From IMG/VR virus record IMGVR_UViG_3300046536_000256, positions 124,001 through 188,000 of that record: a DNA stretch of 64,000 bases; one strand, written 5' to 3'. Position 1 is the stretch's first letter. Every line of letters begins with the position of its first letter. Positions 24,811-33,500 of this stretch are shown piece by piece. Below the pieces are notes generated by a model that was not told where the DNA came from, did no database searches, and worked only from the letters and a program-made list of their open reading frames with translations. This DNA is from a virus. The position numbers and the translations under genes are program-made.

Positions 24811-26247
24811 ATGTTGAAAGAACAGTATAACCCGTCGGACTTCAACTACGCCGAAGAAGAGGAACGACTCTACCACGAACAAAACAACGTCTTCAGTTTG
24901 TTCGAAGGCCTGGACAAACACAGCTACCTGGCACAACAAGGTTTGTACCTGGAACCCCTGCACCTTGGTGAAGTCCAATCAGTGACTGGTGCTGAGGCAT
25001 TGCTTACTGGTGTGAACTTTGAAAGCAACGGTGCCATCATGGCCGTCTGCAATCGGTTCGGTGGTGACTTGGACCCTACACCTAAGTGGGCCGGTGTTTT
25101 GCGTCGTTACGTGTACAGCTTCATCACCCGGCGTGTCGGGATGGTGGACTACATGGAGTTCTTTGGTAGCCCGTACTTGGGGTTGCAGAAGATCACTTTC
25201 ACCACGGCTGATCGGAACCAATGGTTCAGTGAGATCTTCGACGTGGACGAAGAGGAACTCAAAGAGAACCTGCACGCCTGCAAAGCGATCAACACTGAGT
25301 GGTCGGTAGTAGGCGACGTGTTCAACCTGACGGTTCCATTCCTGCTGTACAAGGTGTACCACAGCAAGCTGGACCAGAAGACCAAACACCAGGCCTTGAT
25401 CGATATCCTCTGCATGTACCACTACAAGTGCCTGACCTCCATCATTCACAACGACTACCCATTCCAGGCGCGTCGTGAAGTGGTGTTGGAAACCTACAAC
25501 CGCCTGAGTCTGAAATACGACATCAAGCGTTACGGTAGCTGGCGTGCCTTGATTGAAGCCCGGGCTGAGTTCATTCTTAACCCGAAGACAGGTATCCACT
25601 TCGACGCTTACACCAAAATGGATGACGATAAAAAGATTGTCTACATGGTCGGCGATATCCAGAACCGCTTGCGTCGGGCGATCAACGACATCAACAAGGT
25701 GTTCCACGAGGTCAAGACTCAGACCAACATCGTGAAGCTGGACAGCTCGAAGGTGAACCTTGGGGATGAATTGACGATCAAGTCGGTTACCAAGGAAGTC
25801 ACCCAATACGGGTTGTACATCGACCGGGTATTGACCGAGGAAACCTCGTTCTACAAGGAAGAGCTGGCTGGGTTTGCCGCGAGTGTCCTGGAGAACGTGC
25901 CTCGGGACAAGCTGGCTTTCATTATTCAAACCTTCCCGCAAGTGTACAAGAACGCTAAGAAGCCCCACTATAAGGAGTTTACTGACGCGGTCTTGATTCA
26001 CTTGTTCGAATACCTATACACCAATGGTATCAAGAAGACCAATGTGTACGACGTACTTACCAAGATGCGTGGCGCCTACGGTGCTCCTCGGAGTAAGAAC
26101 GATACGGTTAAAGTCATCCGCGCTTTGGGCGACGAGATCGTTGTGGAACAGACCGGGGTTAAAACACCTCAAACGGTTACGGTACTGCGCACCGCTCTGA
26201 GTCTGTACTTCGTGCTACGGATTCTTTCAAAAGAATATTTCGACTAG
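24811..26247 (+). CDS. Probable virion protein, 478 residues
   Basis: ATG at 24811, 11 bases after the previous stop. It is a helix-rich protein with acidic N-terminal segment (DFNYAEEEERLYHEQN) and several Tyr-rich helices; one coiled-coil-like stretch lies around residues 275-300. No catalytic motif. Size and position in the operon fit a structural or scaffold protein. Some likeness in composition to the lone gene at 13124-14221 is noted but no alignment is claimed. Confidence 0.75.
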   Translation: MLKEQYNPSDFNYAEEEERLYHEQNNVFSLFEGLDKHSYLAQQGLYLEPLHLGEVQSVTGAEALLTGVNFESNGAIMAVCNRFGGDLDPTPKWAGVLRRYVYSFITRRVGMVDYMEFFGSPYLGLQKITFTTADRNQWFSEIFDVDEEELKENLHACKAINTEWSVVGDVFNLTVPFLLYKVYHSKLDQKTKHQALIDILCMYHYKCLTSIIHNDYPFQARREVVLETYNRLSLKYDIKRYGSWRALIEARAEFILNPKTGIHFDAYTKMDDDKKIVYMVGDIQNRLRRAINDINKVFHEVKTQTNIVKLDSSKVNLGDELTIKSVTKEVTQYGLYIDRVLTEETSFYKEELAGFAASVLENVPRDKLAFIIQTFPQVYKNAKKPHYKEFTDAVLIHLFEYLYTNGIKKTNVYDVLTKMRGAYGAPRSKNDTVKVIRALGDEIVVEQTGVKTPQTVTVLRTALSLYFVLRILSKEYFD

Positions 26248-26256
26248 GAGAGTTAC

Positions 26257-26589
26257 ATGGAACGCTTTCAAGATGACGCTGTTAAAGTACTGGTTCAAAC
26301 CGACAGCATTGTGGCGGGGAAAACCATTCTGCAACACGGCAGTGGCAAAGAAGCCTCGGAGACCGAGGTGTACGTACTGATCCGTCTGGAAGACGACAAC
26401 CGTCGTTACTACTCCAGCTCGGTTGTATCCAAAGCGGCTTTCCGCGAGATCACCGAGAACAAGGCGACCTTCGAAACCCTGACAACCAACTTCAACGGTC
26501 GCAGCAAAGGCGACATGATCACGTTCTTGGCCAAGAACTACATCGCACCGAAGGTTGTTGCCGAACAGCCCGAAACCGAAGCAGCCTGA
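26257..26589 (+). CDS. Unknown 110-residue protein
   Basis: ATG at 26257 with AGGAGAGTTAC upstream. A compact beta-rich protein (KVLVQTDSIVAGKTIL, VYVLIRLEDDNRRYY) followed by a helix and an acidic, Ala/Pro-rich tail. It lies 1 base before the alginate lyase gene, so the two are co-translated and may act together. Family unknown. Confidence 0.7.
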   Translation: MERFQDDAVKVLVQTDSIVAGKTILQHGSGKEASETEVYVLIRLEDDNRRYYSSSVVSKAAFREITENKATFETLTTNFNGRSKGDMITFLAKNYIAPKVVAEQPETEAA

Positions 26590-26590
26590 C

Positions 26591-27262
26591 ATGACCGTCG
26601 ATATCAGTAAGTACCTCATCGCAACACCGCTGCCAGTCTCTGATACGAACCCGGTAGCATTGGAACTCATGGGCGCTGAAGCACTCGTGTTGTGTCCTGA
26701 CGTGATCGCCCAGTTGCCTGATGGGTCGGTCCAGATGAGCGCCCCTACTAAAGGCGCCTCCAGCAAAAGCACCCACCGCACTCGCTGCGAATGGAAAGAG
26801 CCTGAGTATTGGGCATTGGCCAGCGCCGAGCGCCACTGGAGTCGTCAAGAGTTGATGGTGACTAAGGTCAACTCCGCCTTGAAGGTAGTCGTCGGACAGA
26901 TCCATGTCAAAGACGCCACCACCCCACCGCTGAAAGTGTTCTGGAACAAAGGCAAGATCACCATCGGTTTCCGCGCTAGCTTTGAAAGCGCCGAGATCTA
27001 CAACGCGGTGATTCACGACGATGTTCCGCTGGGTGTGAAGTTTAAGCTCAGCATCGGGGTTACCTCCTCCGGTACGGTCTCGGTCAATGTCCTGTGTAAG
27101 GGTGTGTCCTCGGTCAAGACCTCACTGCGTCTGGGTGACTCTTGGCAAGACAAGGTACTCCAGTTCCACGGTGGTTTGTATAACCAGGTCGATTACACCG
27201 AGAACACCCTGCCGTACGACGGTTCGGTTTGCATCCTCAGTGAGCTGACCACTACGCATTGA
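26591..27262 (+). CDS. PL7-family alginate lyase
   Basis: 223 residues from the ATG at 26591; the longer frame from 26555 overlaps the previous gene and is unlikely. All three signature blocks of polysaccharide lyase family 7 are present: RCEWKE (65-70, standing for RSELRE), GQIHV (Q103 and H105, the catalytic QIH), and FHGGLYNQ (192-199, standing for YFKAGxYNQ, with Tyr197). The jelly-roll of PL7 usually spans about 220-230 residues, so the whole protein is one catalytic domain. PL7 enzymes cleave alginate by beta-elimination. There is no signal peptide. Being in an apparent virion operon it may be a virion-borne depolymerase that helps the phage reach alginate-coated Pseudomonas, or be released at lysis. 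Confidence 0.85.
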   Translation: MTVDISKYLIATPLPVSDTNPVALELMGAEALVLCPDVIAQLPDGSVQMSAPTKGASSKSTHRTRCEWKEPEYWALASAERHWSRQELMVTKVNSALKVVVGQIHVKDATTPPLKVFWNKGKITIGFRASFESAEIYNAVIHDDVPLGVKFKLSIGVTSSGTVSVNVLCKGVSSVKTSLRLGDSWQDKVLQFHGGLYNQVDYTENTLPYDGSVCILSELTTTH

Positions 27263-27278
27263 GCAAAAGGAATGCTGC

Positions 27279-27821
27279 ATGTCCTACGTCCTTGTCAACA
27301 GTTCCAGCTTACAAGTCGCTGAGCAAGCCGCGTGTGATATCAAGGCTAAGCTTCACTTGAACTTCGGTCGTCGTTCCATCATCGTTCGTGATTTCATGTC
27401 GGAAACCGAACGGGGTCAAGCGATGTATGCCGAAATCACCAAGAAAAACGTCCGAGGTGCGCGCGCTCTTGCGATCATCCTGGAACAGCGCAAGGCTTTG
27501 ATTAAACAAGTCATCCTCCCTGCGGTTGATAAGGGTATTGTGGTGATCTACGTGGGTGGTGTACTTGACGACACGCGGTATGTCAAGACCCTTGAGTTTC
27601 ACGAGATCCTCAAGGAAAACCAAGAGATGCTGCAAAGCATTGGTGGACATACCTACCCTCTTGGGGCGGTGTACGCGAAGTGCGTTATGGATTCCCCTAA
27701 CACCAGTCGGGGGTACAACAAGCGTGTGGACCGTATGTTGCAAAGCATGGCCGGGTTGAAGCTGATTGGCTACGACCCGAGCTACAACACCATGAACAAG
27801 ATCAACAGCTTGTTTGGCTGA
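27279..27821 (+). CDS. Thymidylate-kinase-like protein lacking the P-loop
   Basis: 180 residues. The layout follows thymidylate kinase: an N-terminal strand, then a DFMSETERG segment in the place of EPGGT, an ILEQRKALIKQVILPAVDKG segment matching the (A)ARxxHxxxxIxPAL stretch, and a VVIYVGGVLDDTRYV stretch matching VVICDRxxxxTxAY. The ATP-binding P-loop (GxxGxGKS) is absent: the N-terminus reads VNSSSLQVAEQAA. The DR motif is replaced by VGG. It is thus probably catalytically dead as a kinase and may be a structural or regulatory protein. A canonical thymidylate kinase is encoded at 44484-45140. Relationship is inferred from the pattern, not measured. Confidence 0.55.
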   Translation: MSYVLVNSSSLQVAEQAACDIKAKLHLNFGRRSIIVRDFMSETERGQAMYAEITKKNVRGARALAIILEQRKALIKQVILPAVDKGIVVIYVGGVLDDTRYVKTLEFHEILKENQEMLQSIGGHTYPLGAVYAKCVMDSPNTSRGYNKRVDRMLQSMAGLKLIGYDPSYNTMNKINSLFG

Positions 27822-27830
27822 GGGAACAGT

Positions 27831-28106
27831 ATGAGCCTGACGAACCTTAAAACTATCGAGCGTGACAACAGCCTTGCATTGCTAGAAGTACAGATGAACC
27901 CAACGTCGGCTTGGTTGCTTATTCCGCTCGACACCCCACCCGACCATACAGGGGTGATTGATTTCAGCAATGAGAACTATCGCTTCTACCTCGACATGAA
28001 CATCGCCCGCGACGCCTTCTGTAAGGCTGGCAAGGGAATCGAGTTGGTCGGGAAGTGGAAAGGTACTCGTTGGGCTGATATGAAGCCGTTCTTAGTTTCG
28101 CATTGA
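27831..28106 (+). CDS. Unknown 91-residue protein, end of plus-strand operon
   Basis: ATG at 27831 with AGGGAACAGT upstream. It starts MSLTNLKTIERDNSLALLEV and is beta-rich with several Asp and Trp. It ends 60 bases before the terminase stop on the other strand. Role unknown. Confidence 0.65.
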   Translation: MSLTNLKTIERDNSLALLEVQMNPTSAWLLIPLDTPPDHTGVIDFSNENYRFYLDMNIARDAFCKAGKGIELVGKWKGTRWADMKPFLVSH

Positions 28107-28116
28107 TTCAAACATA

Positions 28117-28155
28117 CCCCTTACCCTGTCCCCGTAATGGAGGCAGGGTAAGGGG
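28117..28155. terminator. Bidirectional terminator
   Basis: CCCCTTACCCTG / CAGGGTAAGGGG, a perfect 12-base stem, lies between convergent stops of the plus-strand operon (28106) and the terminase (28166). It can serve both transcripts. Confidence 0.85.
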
Positions 28156-28165
28156 GTTATGTCCG

Positions 28166-31100
28166 CTATGCCGCTCTTTTGAGTTGCAGGATACGTTTGC
28201 TGCGTTCGAACTTGGCTTGTTCAAGCAGGCTATCGACTGTCATGAGACGCGATTGTTCAGGCGGCAGGACTTTGCCCAGCTTCCTGATTTCCGCTTCCAG
28301 ACGCATCGCTAGGATGTTGTCGTTGGTCGCCATCAGTTCTTCGGTCAAAGCATCCACTCGCGCTTTCACTTTGTCCATGAACTGAACCACATGCGGCTCA
28401 AACTCCTGAGCCTTACGACCATTGGCCCTGTCCAACAAGTTCTTGGTATCAGTGAGTGCAATGCCACCCTGAATCCCGTACAGCGACTTGTTAGCCCCCA
28501 GCTTGATAAACCAGTACGTCAGCAGCCAACCAATTACCAAGTCATCGTGCTTCTTGGCATCGTGGTCGATTCGATCGCCCTTAGTCCGCAGGTTGATCAA
28601 CTCGTCCGCCAGCCTGTCGTAGTTCAAGCCATACGCCGTCATCCCTACCGCTTCCTGAATCAGACCGTAAAGAACTTCACGCGATCTGGAGGTGGTGTTG
28701 AAACCGAAGTATTGCTTGTACTTCAGGTAGAAGTCCTTGTAACGATAAGCAAACTTGGTGCCTTGTACTTCCTTGTACTCTTTCTCGTACGTCACGGTGT
28801 CTTGGTAGATCTGGTTGAAGATACGGGTGAATGGGTCCATCCCTTTCGCTGGCAGCATGATCAACAGGTTATCGATCATGTGGTGAGCATAGTTGCGCTC
28901 AATCACCAGGAGGCTATTGTCCAGCACTTGCAACAGGTCCACGATAATGGCTGTCACGTCGTCCAGGAACGCCAGTGGGTAACGACCCACCCCGATTACC
29001 TTGCCAGTCCGCATACTGCGAATGATGATGGTGCAGGCGTCCTTGTTGATAGCCGAGGACGTATCCACCCCAATCAAGAAGAAGTCGTTGTACTCCTTCT
29101 TACCCATTCGGATCAACTCTTCCTGGGTACAGAAGAAGTCCATGAACAGACCACTCTCCCGATACTCCTTACTCCAGACCACCGAGTTCTTGCAGTTGTT
29201 GATTGCTTCCCGTGTGATGTCGTCGAACAGTCGGTTCTCCCCGTCTTCCACCCACATGAGGAGTAAGTCGATCTTCGCCTTGGCAAGGCTGAGGTTAAGG
29301 GAGTCGATGGTTTCTTTGACCCAGTCTTTGTCTTTACCCAACTGCATGTAGTTGTAGACCATGGCAATCGAGGGACTGGTGGTCGTCTTCGGAGACGCTC
29401 GCAACAAACGTTCCCGCAGATGACTCTCGCTAAACGAATCAAAGAACTTCTCACGCCATTCCGTCGAGGACATCAACTTCTCGAACATGAACTCACCACT
29501 TGGGTGCAGGGTCGTGTTCGGGGTCGTAATGAAACTGATCCCGTACGGTTTACCCTGTGTCCTGGCGTTAGCCATCGCGGTCAGTGCGGAAGGCGCGCAG
29601 CCGTTGATGATCTCTTCAATGAAGCTGATGTACGCCGGTTCGTCGTAAGTCGTGGTCTCAACGGTAAGACCCCGTCCCAAGTCACCTGCTGCGTCACGAC
29701 CCATCTGAGGAACGTTAATGTTGAGTGTGTTGACATACTCATCACCAAAGGCCTTGTAGTTGAGGTAGTTACCTGAGTCCTTGTCTCGCCAAGTGGGGTT
29801 CACCAAGTAAGACGGCATACAAGTTCGGATCTTCTTGATGGCGTCAATGAACTGCGCCCGGTTATCCGACTTCAACGTAATGAGGTGAGACTTATACCCT
29901 CGCCCGTTGATGTAGGTTAACCAGAAGTTGATCACCTGCACCGACACCGTGTTGTGCGTGACAATGAAGTCATCGGTGATGTACAGGTGTTCTTGGTTGT
30001 CGACTTCGATGCAGGTTGCTTCGTCATCACCACAGAACTCAATCTTCTCAACCCAGAGCCGGTTGTCCACTTCAGGACGCTTGTCTTTACGGAAACGGAA
30101 ATACTCCATCTCCTTAGGCAGCGAGACCGTCAGGGTTTCCTTCTCTGGCTTGGCAGTGCCACCCAGACTTCTGACCACGTAGGCCAGCTGAGACGCTATA
30201 AGCGCGTTAGGCGCCTTTAAGGTCAAAGTCTTACCGATCTTCAGTCCTTCATCGAAAAACGCCTGTAGCAGCTTTAGGCGATCCTCCTGAGCCCCTTCGA
30301 GGTAGGTTGCCGGAAGCCCTACGTTTAAATCAAAGTCAAAAGGTTTCCCGTCACGACGTTTGATCGTGCGGAACTTCTTGTCCTGAGCGACCGCCAGTGT
30401 TTGAGGGATAATCGAGTTCAGGAAAGCGTCTTGTTCCTTACCCAGAGTACGACCTTTCAACACACCGTCGGTTAACTGGGAGTTGATCATGCAACCGATC
30501 AGATACGGGTCCAGAGTAAAACGTTGAGCCTTACCTTTCTCCGAACGAATCAGAGGAAGTTCAAACGCATGACCTTTAGCCATCGCAGAGATCAGATCCG
30601 CGGTGGTGTAGTCATCCGTAATCCCTCGACGACTGGCGGTACCCCGTGAGAAGTCCTTCAGGGTCCACAGGTGCTCAGCACCCACATCCGTAGAACGACC
30701 GTCGCTCATGGTCACTCGGTACAGACGCAACACCCCTTGTGGGTGAATCCCGATCACGTTAGTGGTCTTACCGAAGCGATCCATCAACACATCACCGGTA
30801 CGCAGGTCCCCAATCTTCTTCCACGTATCAGCCGGAGTGATGTTACCGATCCGTTCCGTCTTCACCCGAACCTTGCTCGAGTTACGTTGCATCTTGCCTT
30901 GCTGTCTCGGCATGATCATGTAAGTGGTCACATGATTCAAGTAGTTCCAGATAAAGCTGATGTTACCGCGGTTAGCCATAAACGCTTGTTCTGGCTTCAA
31001 CCGGCACACTTCGCGGAGGAAGTACCAGAAGTTAACCCGACACTCTTCAGCGACCATCAGTTTCTGTTCGTTGGTCAGGTCCGGAGAGTAAGGGTCCACG

Positions 31101-31465
31101 CCCTGCAACATCCGGTTGTTCAGTTGCAGTAGGAAGTAATAGTTCTTAATCCCTTGCTGCCGGAAGATCTCCGCGGTACGGATGAAACTTGCGTTGGGAG
31201 TCTTCAGGTCCGGTGCTGCTTTGTAACGATAAAAGTCTTTCAGAAAGCGAACCGTCTTAATGCTGTGCAGACTGTCTTCTTCGAAGTGAGCCATCAAGGT
31301 CTCTTCTTCGGAACGCGCTTCAGAGTCTATACGTTTTTCACGGTCATCGATTAGTTTCTTGGGGAGGTTCTGGGCTCCCAGGTAATTCACCAGTTTCTTG
31401 GCGAACTCCAGTACCTTGGCATAACCTTCGGCAACTGGCGCTTCAGTTTCAGTAGCGTCAGACAT
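28166..31465 (-). CDS. Terminase large subunit precursor interrupted by an intein
   Basis: The 1099-residue frame is the DNA-packaging ATPase/nuclease. The Walker A motif PRQQGKT is split: PRQQGK ends at residue 191 and T follows at 506, separated by an in-frame 314-residue intein. Removing it gives a 785-residue terminase. Further motifs: the Walker B-like YDEPAYIS, and the RNase-H-like nuclease acidic residues in FLIGVDTS, VIERN and KHDDLVIG. The C-terminal ~100 residues are a basic helix region. The protein pumps DNA into the prohead and cuts it. The ATG at 31463-31465 is followed by an acidic start MSDATETEAP. It is convergent with the plus-strand operon and shares its terminator. Confidence 0.93.
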   Translation of the reverse strand: MSDATETEAPVAEGYAKVLEFAKKLVNYLGAQNLPKKLIDDREKRIDSEARSEEETLMAHFEEDSLHSIKTVRFLKDFYRYKAAPDLKTPNASFIRTAEIFRQQGIKNYYFLLQLNNRMLQGVDPYSPDLTNEQKLMVAEECRVNFWYFLREVCRLKPEQAFMANRGNISFIWNYLNHVTTYMIMPRQQGKMQRNSSKVRVKTERIGNITPADTWKKIGDLRTGDVLMDRFGKTTNVIGIHPQGVLRLYRVTMSDGRSTDVGAEHLWTLKDFSRGTASRRGITDDYTTADLISAMAKGHAFELPLIRSEKGKAQRFTLDPYLIGCMINSQLTDGVLKGRTLGKEQDAFLNSIIPQTLAVAQDKKFRTIKRRDGKPFDFDLNVGLPATYLEGAQEDRLKLLQAFFDEGLKIGKTLTLKAPNALIASQLAYVVRSLGGTAKPEKETLTVSLPKEMEYFRFRKDKRPEVDNRLWVEKIEFCGDDEATCIEVDNQEHLYITDDFIVTHNTVSVQVINFWLTYINGRGYKSHLITLKSDNRAQFIDAIKKIRTCMPSYLVNPTWRDKDSGNYLNYKAFGDEYVNTLNINVPQMGRDAAGDLGRGLTVETTTYDEPAYISFIEEIINGCAPSALTAMANARTQGKPYGISFITTPNTTLHPSGEFMFEKLMSSTEWREKFFDSFSESHLRERLLRASPKTTTSPSIAMVYNYMQLGKDKDWVKETIDSLNLSLAKAKIDLLLMWVEDGENRLFDDITREAINNCKNSVVWSKEYRESGLFMDFFCTQEELIRMGKKEYNDFFLIGVDTSSAINKDACTIIIRSMRTGKVIGVGRYPLAFLDDVTAIIVDLLQVLDNSLLVIERNYAHHMIDNLLIMLPAKGMDPFTRIFNQIYQDTVTYEKEYKEVQGTKFAYRYKDFYLKYKQYFGFNTTSRSREVLYGLIQEAVGMTAYGLNYDRLADELINLRTKGDRIDHDAKKHDDLVIGWLLTYWFIKLGANKSLYGIQGGIALTDTKNLLDRANGRKAQEFEPHVVQFMDKVKARVDALTEELMATNDNILAMRLEAEIRKLGKVLPPEQSRLMTVDSLLEQAKFERSKRILQLKRAA
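29951..30892 (-). other. Intein in terminase Walker A (class 3 signature, eroded LAGLIDADG domain)
   Basis: 314 residues, precursor 192-505. It starts with Met (no Cys or Ser), and ends VTHN before an extein Thr506. The Hint domain shows TGDVLMDRFGK, then block B with EHLW (His74, Trp76 of the intein), block F ATCIEV (Cys294), and block G VTHN (Thr312, His313, Asn314). The Trp-Cys-Thr trio is the mark of class 3 inteins, which splice through an internal Cys instead of residue 1. Between blocks B and F lie two segments resembling LAGLIDADG helices (near DPYLIGCMINSQLTDG and LLQAFFDEGLKIG), with the second catalytic Asp replaced by Glu, so the homing endonuclease looks decayed. Insertion at a Walker A is typical of intein sites. 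Confidence 0.88.
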
Positions 31466-31500
31466 AGGGACCTCGTTAAAAATAGGGGTAACGGTAAGGA

Positions 31501-31538
31501 AAAGAAAAGCAGACCAGAGGTGTTACCCCCTGGTCTGT
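31501..31538 (-). terminator. Intrinsic terminator before the terminase gene
   Basis: CAGACCAG / CTGGTCTG inverted repeat with minus-strand continuation CTTTTCTTTTCC. It would separate the 61-residue gene transcript from the terminase transcript. Confidence 0.7.
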
Positions 31539-31552
31539 TTAGAGCGCGGGTG

Positions 31553-31738
31553 TTACTCGACTGCTTTCACGCGTTCGTTCGACGTAACGGCGCGAGCGTC
31601 GTAGATCATGATCTCGGTAGCTTCACCGTCTTGCAGAACATGTTCTTCGATGGCCACACCAGTTTCGGTGTTGAACACACGAACCACTACTTCCTTGTTG
31701 TTGGCGCAGTGGGCTGCTACTTTAACGCTGGACGTCAT
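31553..31738 (-). CDS. Small 61-residue protein
   Basis: ATG at 31736-31738 with AGGAGTAGTCTC upstream. It is beta-rich (MTSSVKVAAHCANNKEVVVR) with no membrane segment, and ends in a hydrophobic/charged tail. Its own terminator follows. Position just upstream of the terminase and downstream of virion proteins suggests a minor virion or packaging component. Confidence 0.65.
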   Translation of the reverse strand: MTSSVKVAAHCANNKEVVVRVFNTETGVAIEEHVLQDGEATEIMIYDARAVTSNERVKAVE

Positions 31739-31766
31739 GAGACTACTCCTGATTTGATGTATAACA

Positions 31767-33500
31767 TCAAGGGAGCAGATCGACCACCAGACCGGTCAGA
31801 CCCAACTGCAACTCGGCACCCGAAGATGCACGGTTGACCCAGCTAATGAACCAGGTCTTGCCCATCTGAAGCTGGATGTTGATCGGGTTCTGCTTGTTGT
31901 AGTCGTCGATCGAGAACCGCCACTTACGCCCAGTATCATCCATGAGGTCGAAGTGGGTAGGTGTCGGAGCCTGATCTTCGTTACGCGGCGAGTAGCTCGG
32001 CTTGATGGACCAGTACAGCTCGTTGAGCCAATCCACTTGGTCGCGTTGCCCTTGCGACAGGTCGAACGTCGTATTGACACCGGCGTTCTTGACCATGAGC
32101 GTTTTACCACCCACAGCCGGCATGTCGTTCGAGAACGAAACGTCCCAACGCTTGCCTGGACCGTTGACGTCTTTGTACAGAACGATGTCAGTGTGTTGGA
32201 TGAAGACCACACTCTCGTACAGGTTGGAGACGTCACGCAGGTTCAGGTTGAAGATCATCGATTGCGACACGCCGTACGCCGTTGGACGGAATGGCGGGCT
32301 CTTATCGTTCAACGTCACCTGAGCAGTCACATCGGTCCGGGTCTTACGATCCAGATCGAACAGCCAGTGCTTGAGCACATAGCCAGACGTTGCGGCATCC
32401 CATTGCGGGTAGGTGTAGATCTTCGGCGAGTAAGCCCCAATCGCATCACCGGCCTGAAGCTGGTAGATATGCGACTCGTGGTCAGGACTGCCCGGCTTGG
32501 CGATGTAGTGTTGCTCATCGTCAGCCAGTTTGTAGATCAGCGTGATCTCGGTGGACTGTCCAGGCCAGGTAGGACGGTGTTCCTGCAACCCGTACAGGTT
32601 GAACTTGGTACCGTTGACCGGCCAAACCTGCGACGAACCGTCCGAGTAGTACACCGCCGCCCGCAGTTCCACCGACAACAGTGGAATGTTCATCGGAACG
32701 ATGAGACGGTCCGGGTCGCTGGAGTTGGTGAACCATGGCGAGATAAGCTTGACCTCGGTAACGTACTTGATACCGATCTGGTGGTCGCGCATGTAAGCAC
32801 AGTGCTGGGTCATTACCGGCTGGATAGGCGGAATGAATTCACCGGACTCATCGTAGAACACCAGAGTGGCACGAGTGCCGTCAGGTAACCCTTCGGCGTT
32901 CTCAGTCACCGAGAACGAACCGGTGGTCATGATCGACGCGTTGGTCCGATCCACAATCTCGGCCAACTTGGTCGGAACCTTGTTAGACAACAGATTGAGG
33001 GAAGCGTCGTATTGCGCGCTGATGATCTTGCCGTTCTCGCTGGCGTCGTTACCCAAGAACAACTTGGCGTACGCTGCGCCTGGACGCATGATGGTGCTGT
33101 CGACACGAGCCACGTTAGGACGTACGCTGTAATCGACACTCAACAGTGCTTCGCCCGCCAGAGGACCACCGCGCAGACCGAAGATCCAGTCTTGCTCGGT
33201 GGTGGTCCCCTCGTCGACGTTAGTCAACCGCCAAGGGACCAAGGTGGTTTTCAGGGTAGCCTGCCAGTCAACATGCGATGCCCGGTAGATGACGCCTTGA
33301 TCGATATCGAAGACCGCCTCGTTTTCTTGAGGCACTACGTACTTGTTGAGGTCGTCAATCGGATGTTTGTCCGGATCGAAGATGTTCTCAATGTAGTGGA
33401 AGTTTTTGCGTTCCCCGGTGTTGACGGGTCTGATCGCTGTTGCTGCGACCGCACCCGTCGCCGCGGAGTTGGGCGTGTTATCGAACATTGTTGTTGACAT
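31767..33500 (-). CDS. Probable virion structural protein, 577 residues
   Basis: The preferred start is the ATG at 33498-33500 (MSTTMFDNTPNS), with GAGGG 12 bases upstream; the longer frame to 33521 has a worse site. The start overlaps the end of the upstream gene by 23 bases. It is a beta-rich, Asp/Asn-rich protein with many Thr and Tyr. Lying between the terminase and the tail sheath, the position matches virion genes near phiKZ gp25-gp29, so a baseplate or head-tail role is plausible. No motif decides it. Confidence 0.7.
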   Translation of the reverse strand: MSTTMFDNTPNSAATGAVAATAIRPVNTGERKNFHYIENIFDPDKHPIDDLNKYVVPQENEAVFDIDQGVIYRASHVDWQATLKTTLVPWRLTNVDEGTTTEQDWIFGLRGGPLAGEALLSVDYSVRPNVARVDSTIMRPGAAYAKLFLGNDASENGKIISAQYDASLNLLSNKVPTKLAEIVDRTNASIMTTGSFSVTENAEGLPDGTRATLVFYDESGEFIPPIQPVMTQHCAYMRDHQIGIKYVTEVKLISPWFTNSSDPDRLIVPMNIPLLSVELRAAVYYSDGSSQVWPVNGTKFNLYGLQEHRPTWPGQSTEITLIYKLADDEQHYIAKPGSPDHESHIYQLQAGDAIGAYSPKIYTYPQWDAATSGYVLKHWLFDLDRKTRTDVTAQVTLNDKSPPFRPTAYGVSQSMIFNLNLRDVSNLYESVVFIQHTDIVLYKDVNGPGKRWDVSFSNDMPAVGGKTLMVKNAGVNTTFDLSQGQRDQVDWLNELYWSIKPSYSPRNEDQAPTPTHFDLMDDTGRKWRFSIDDYNKQNPINIQLQMGKTWFISWVNRASSGAELQLGLTGLVVDLLP

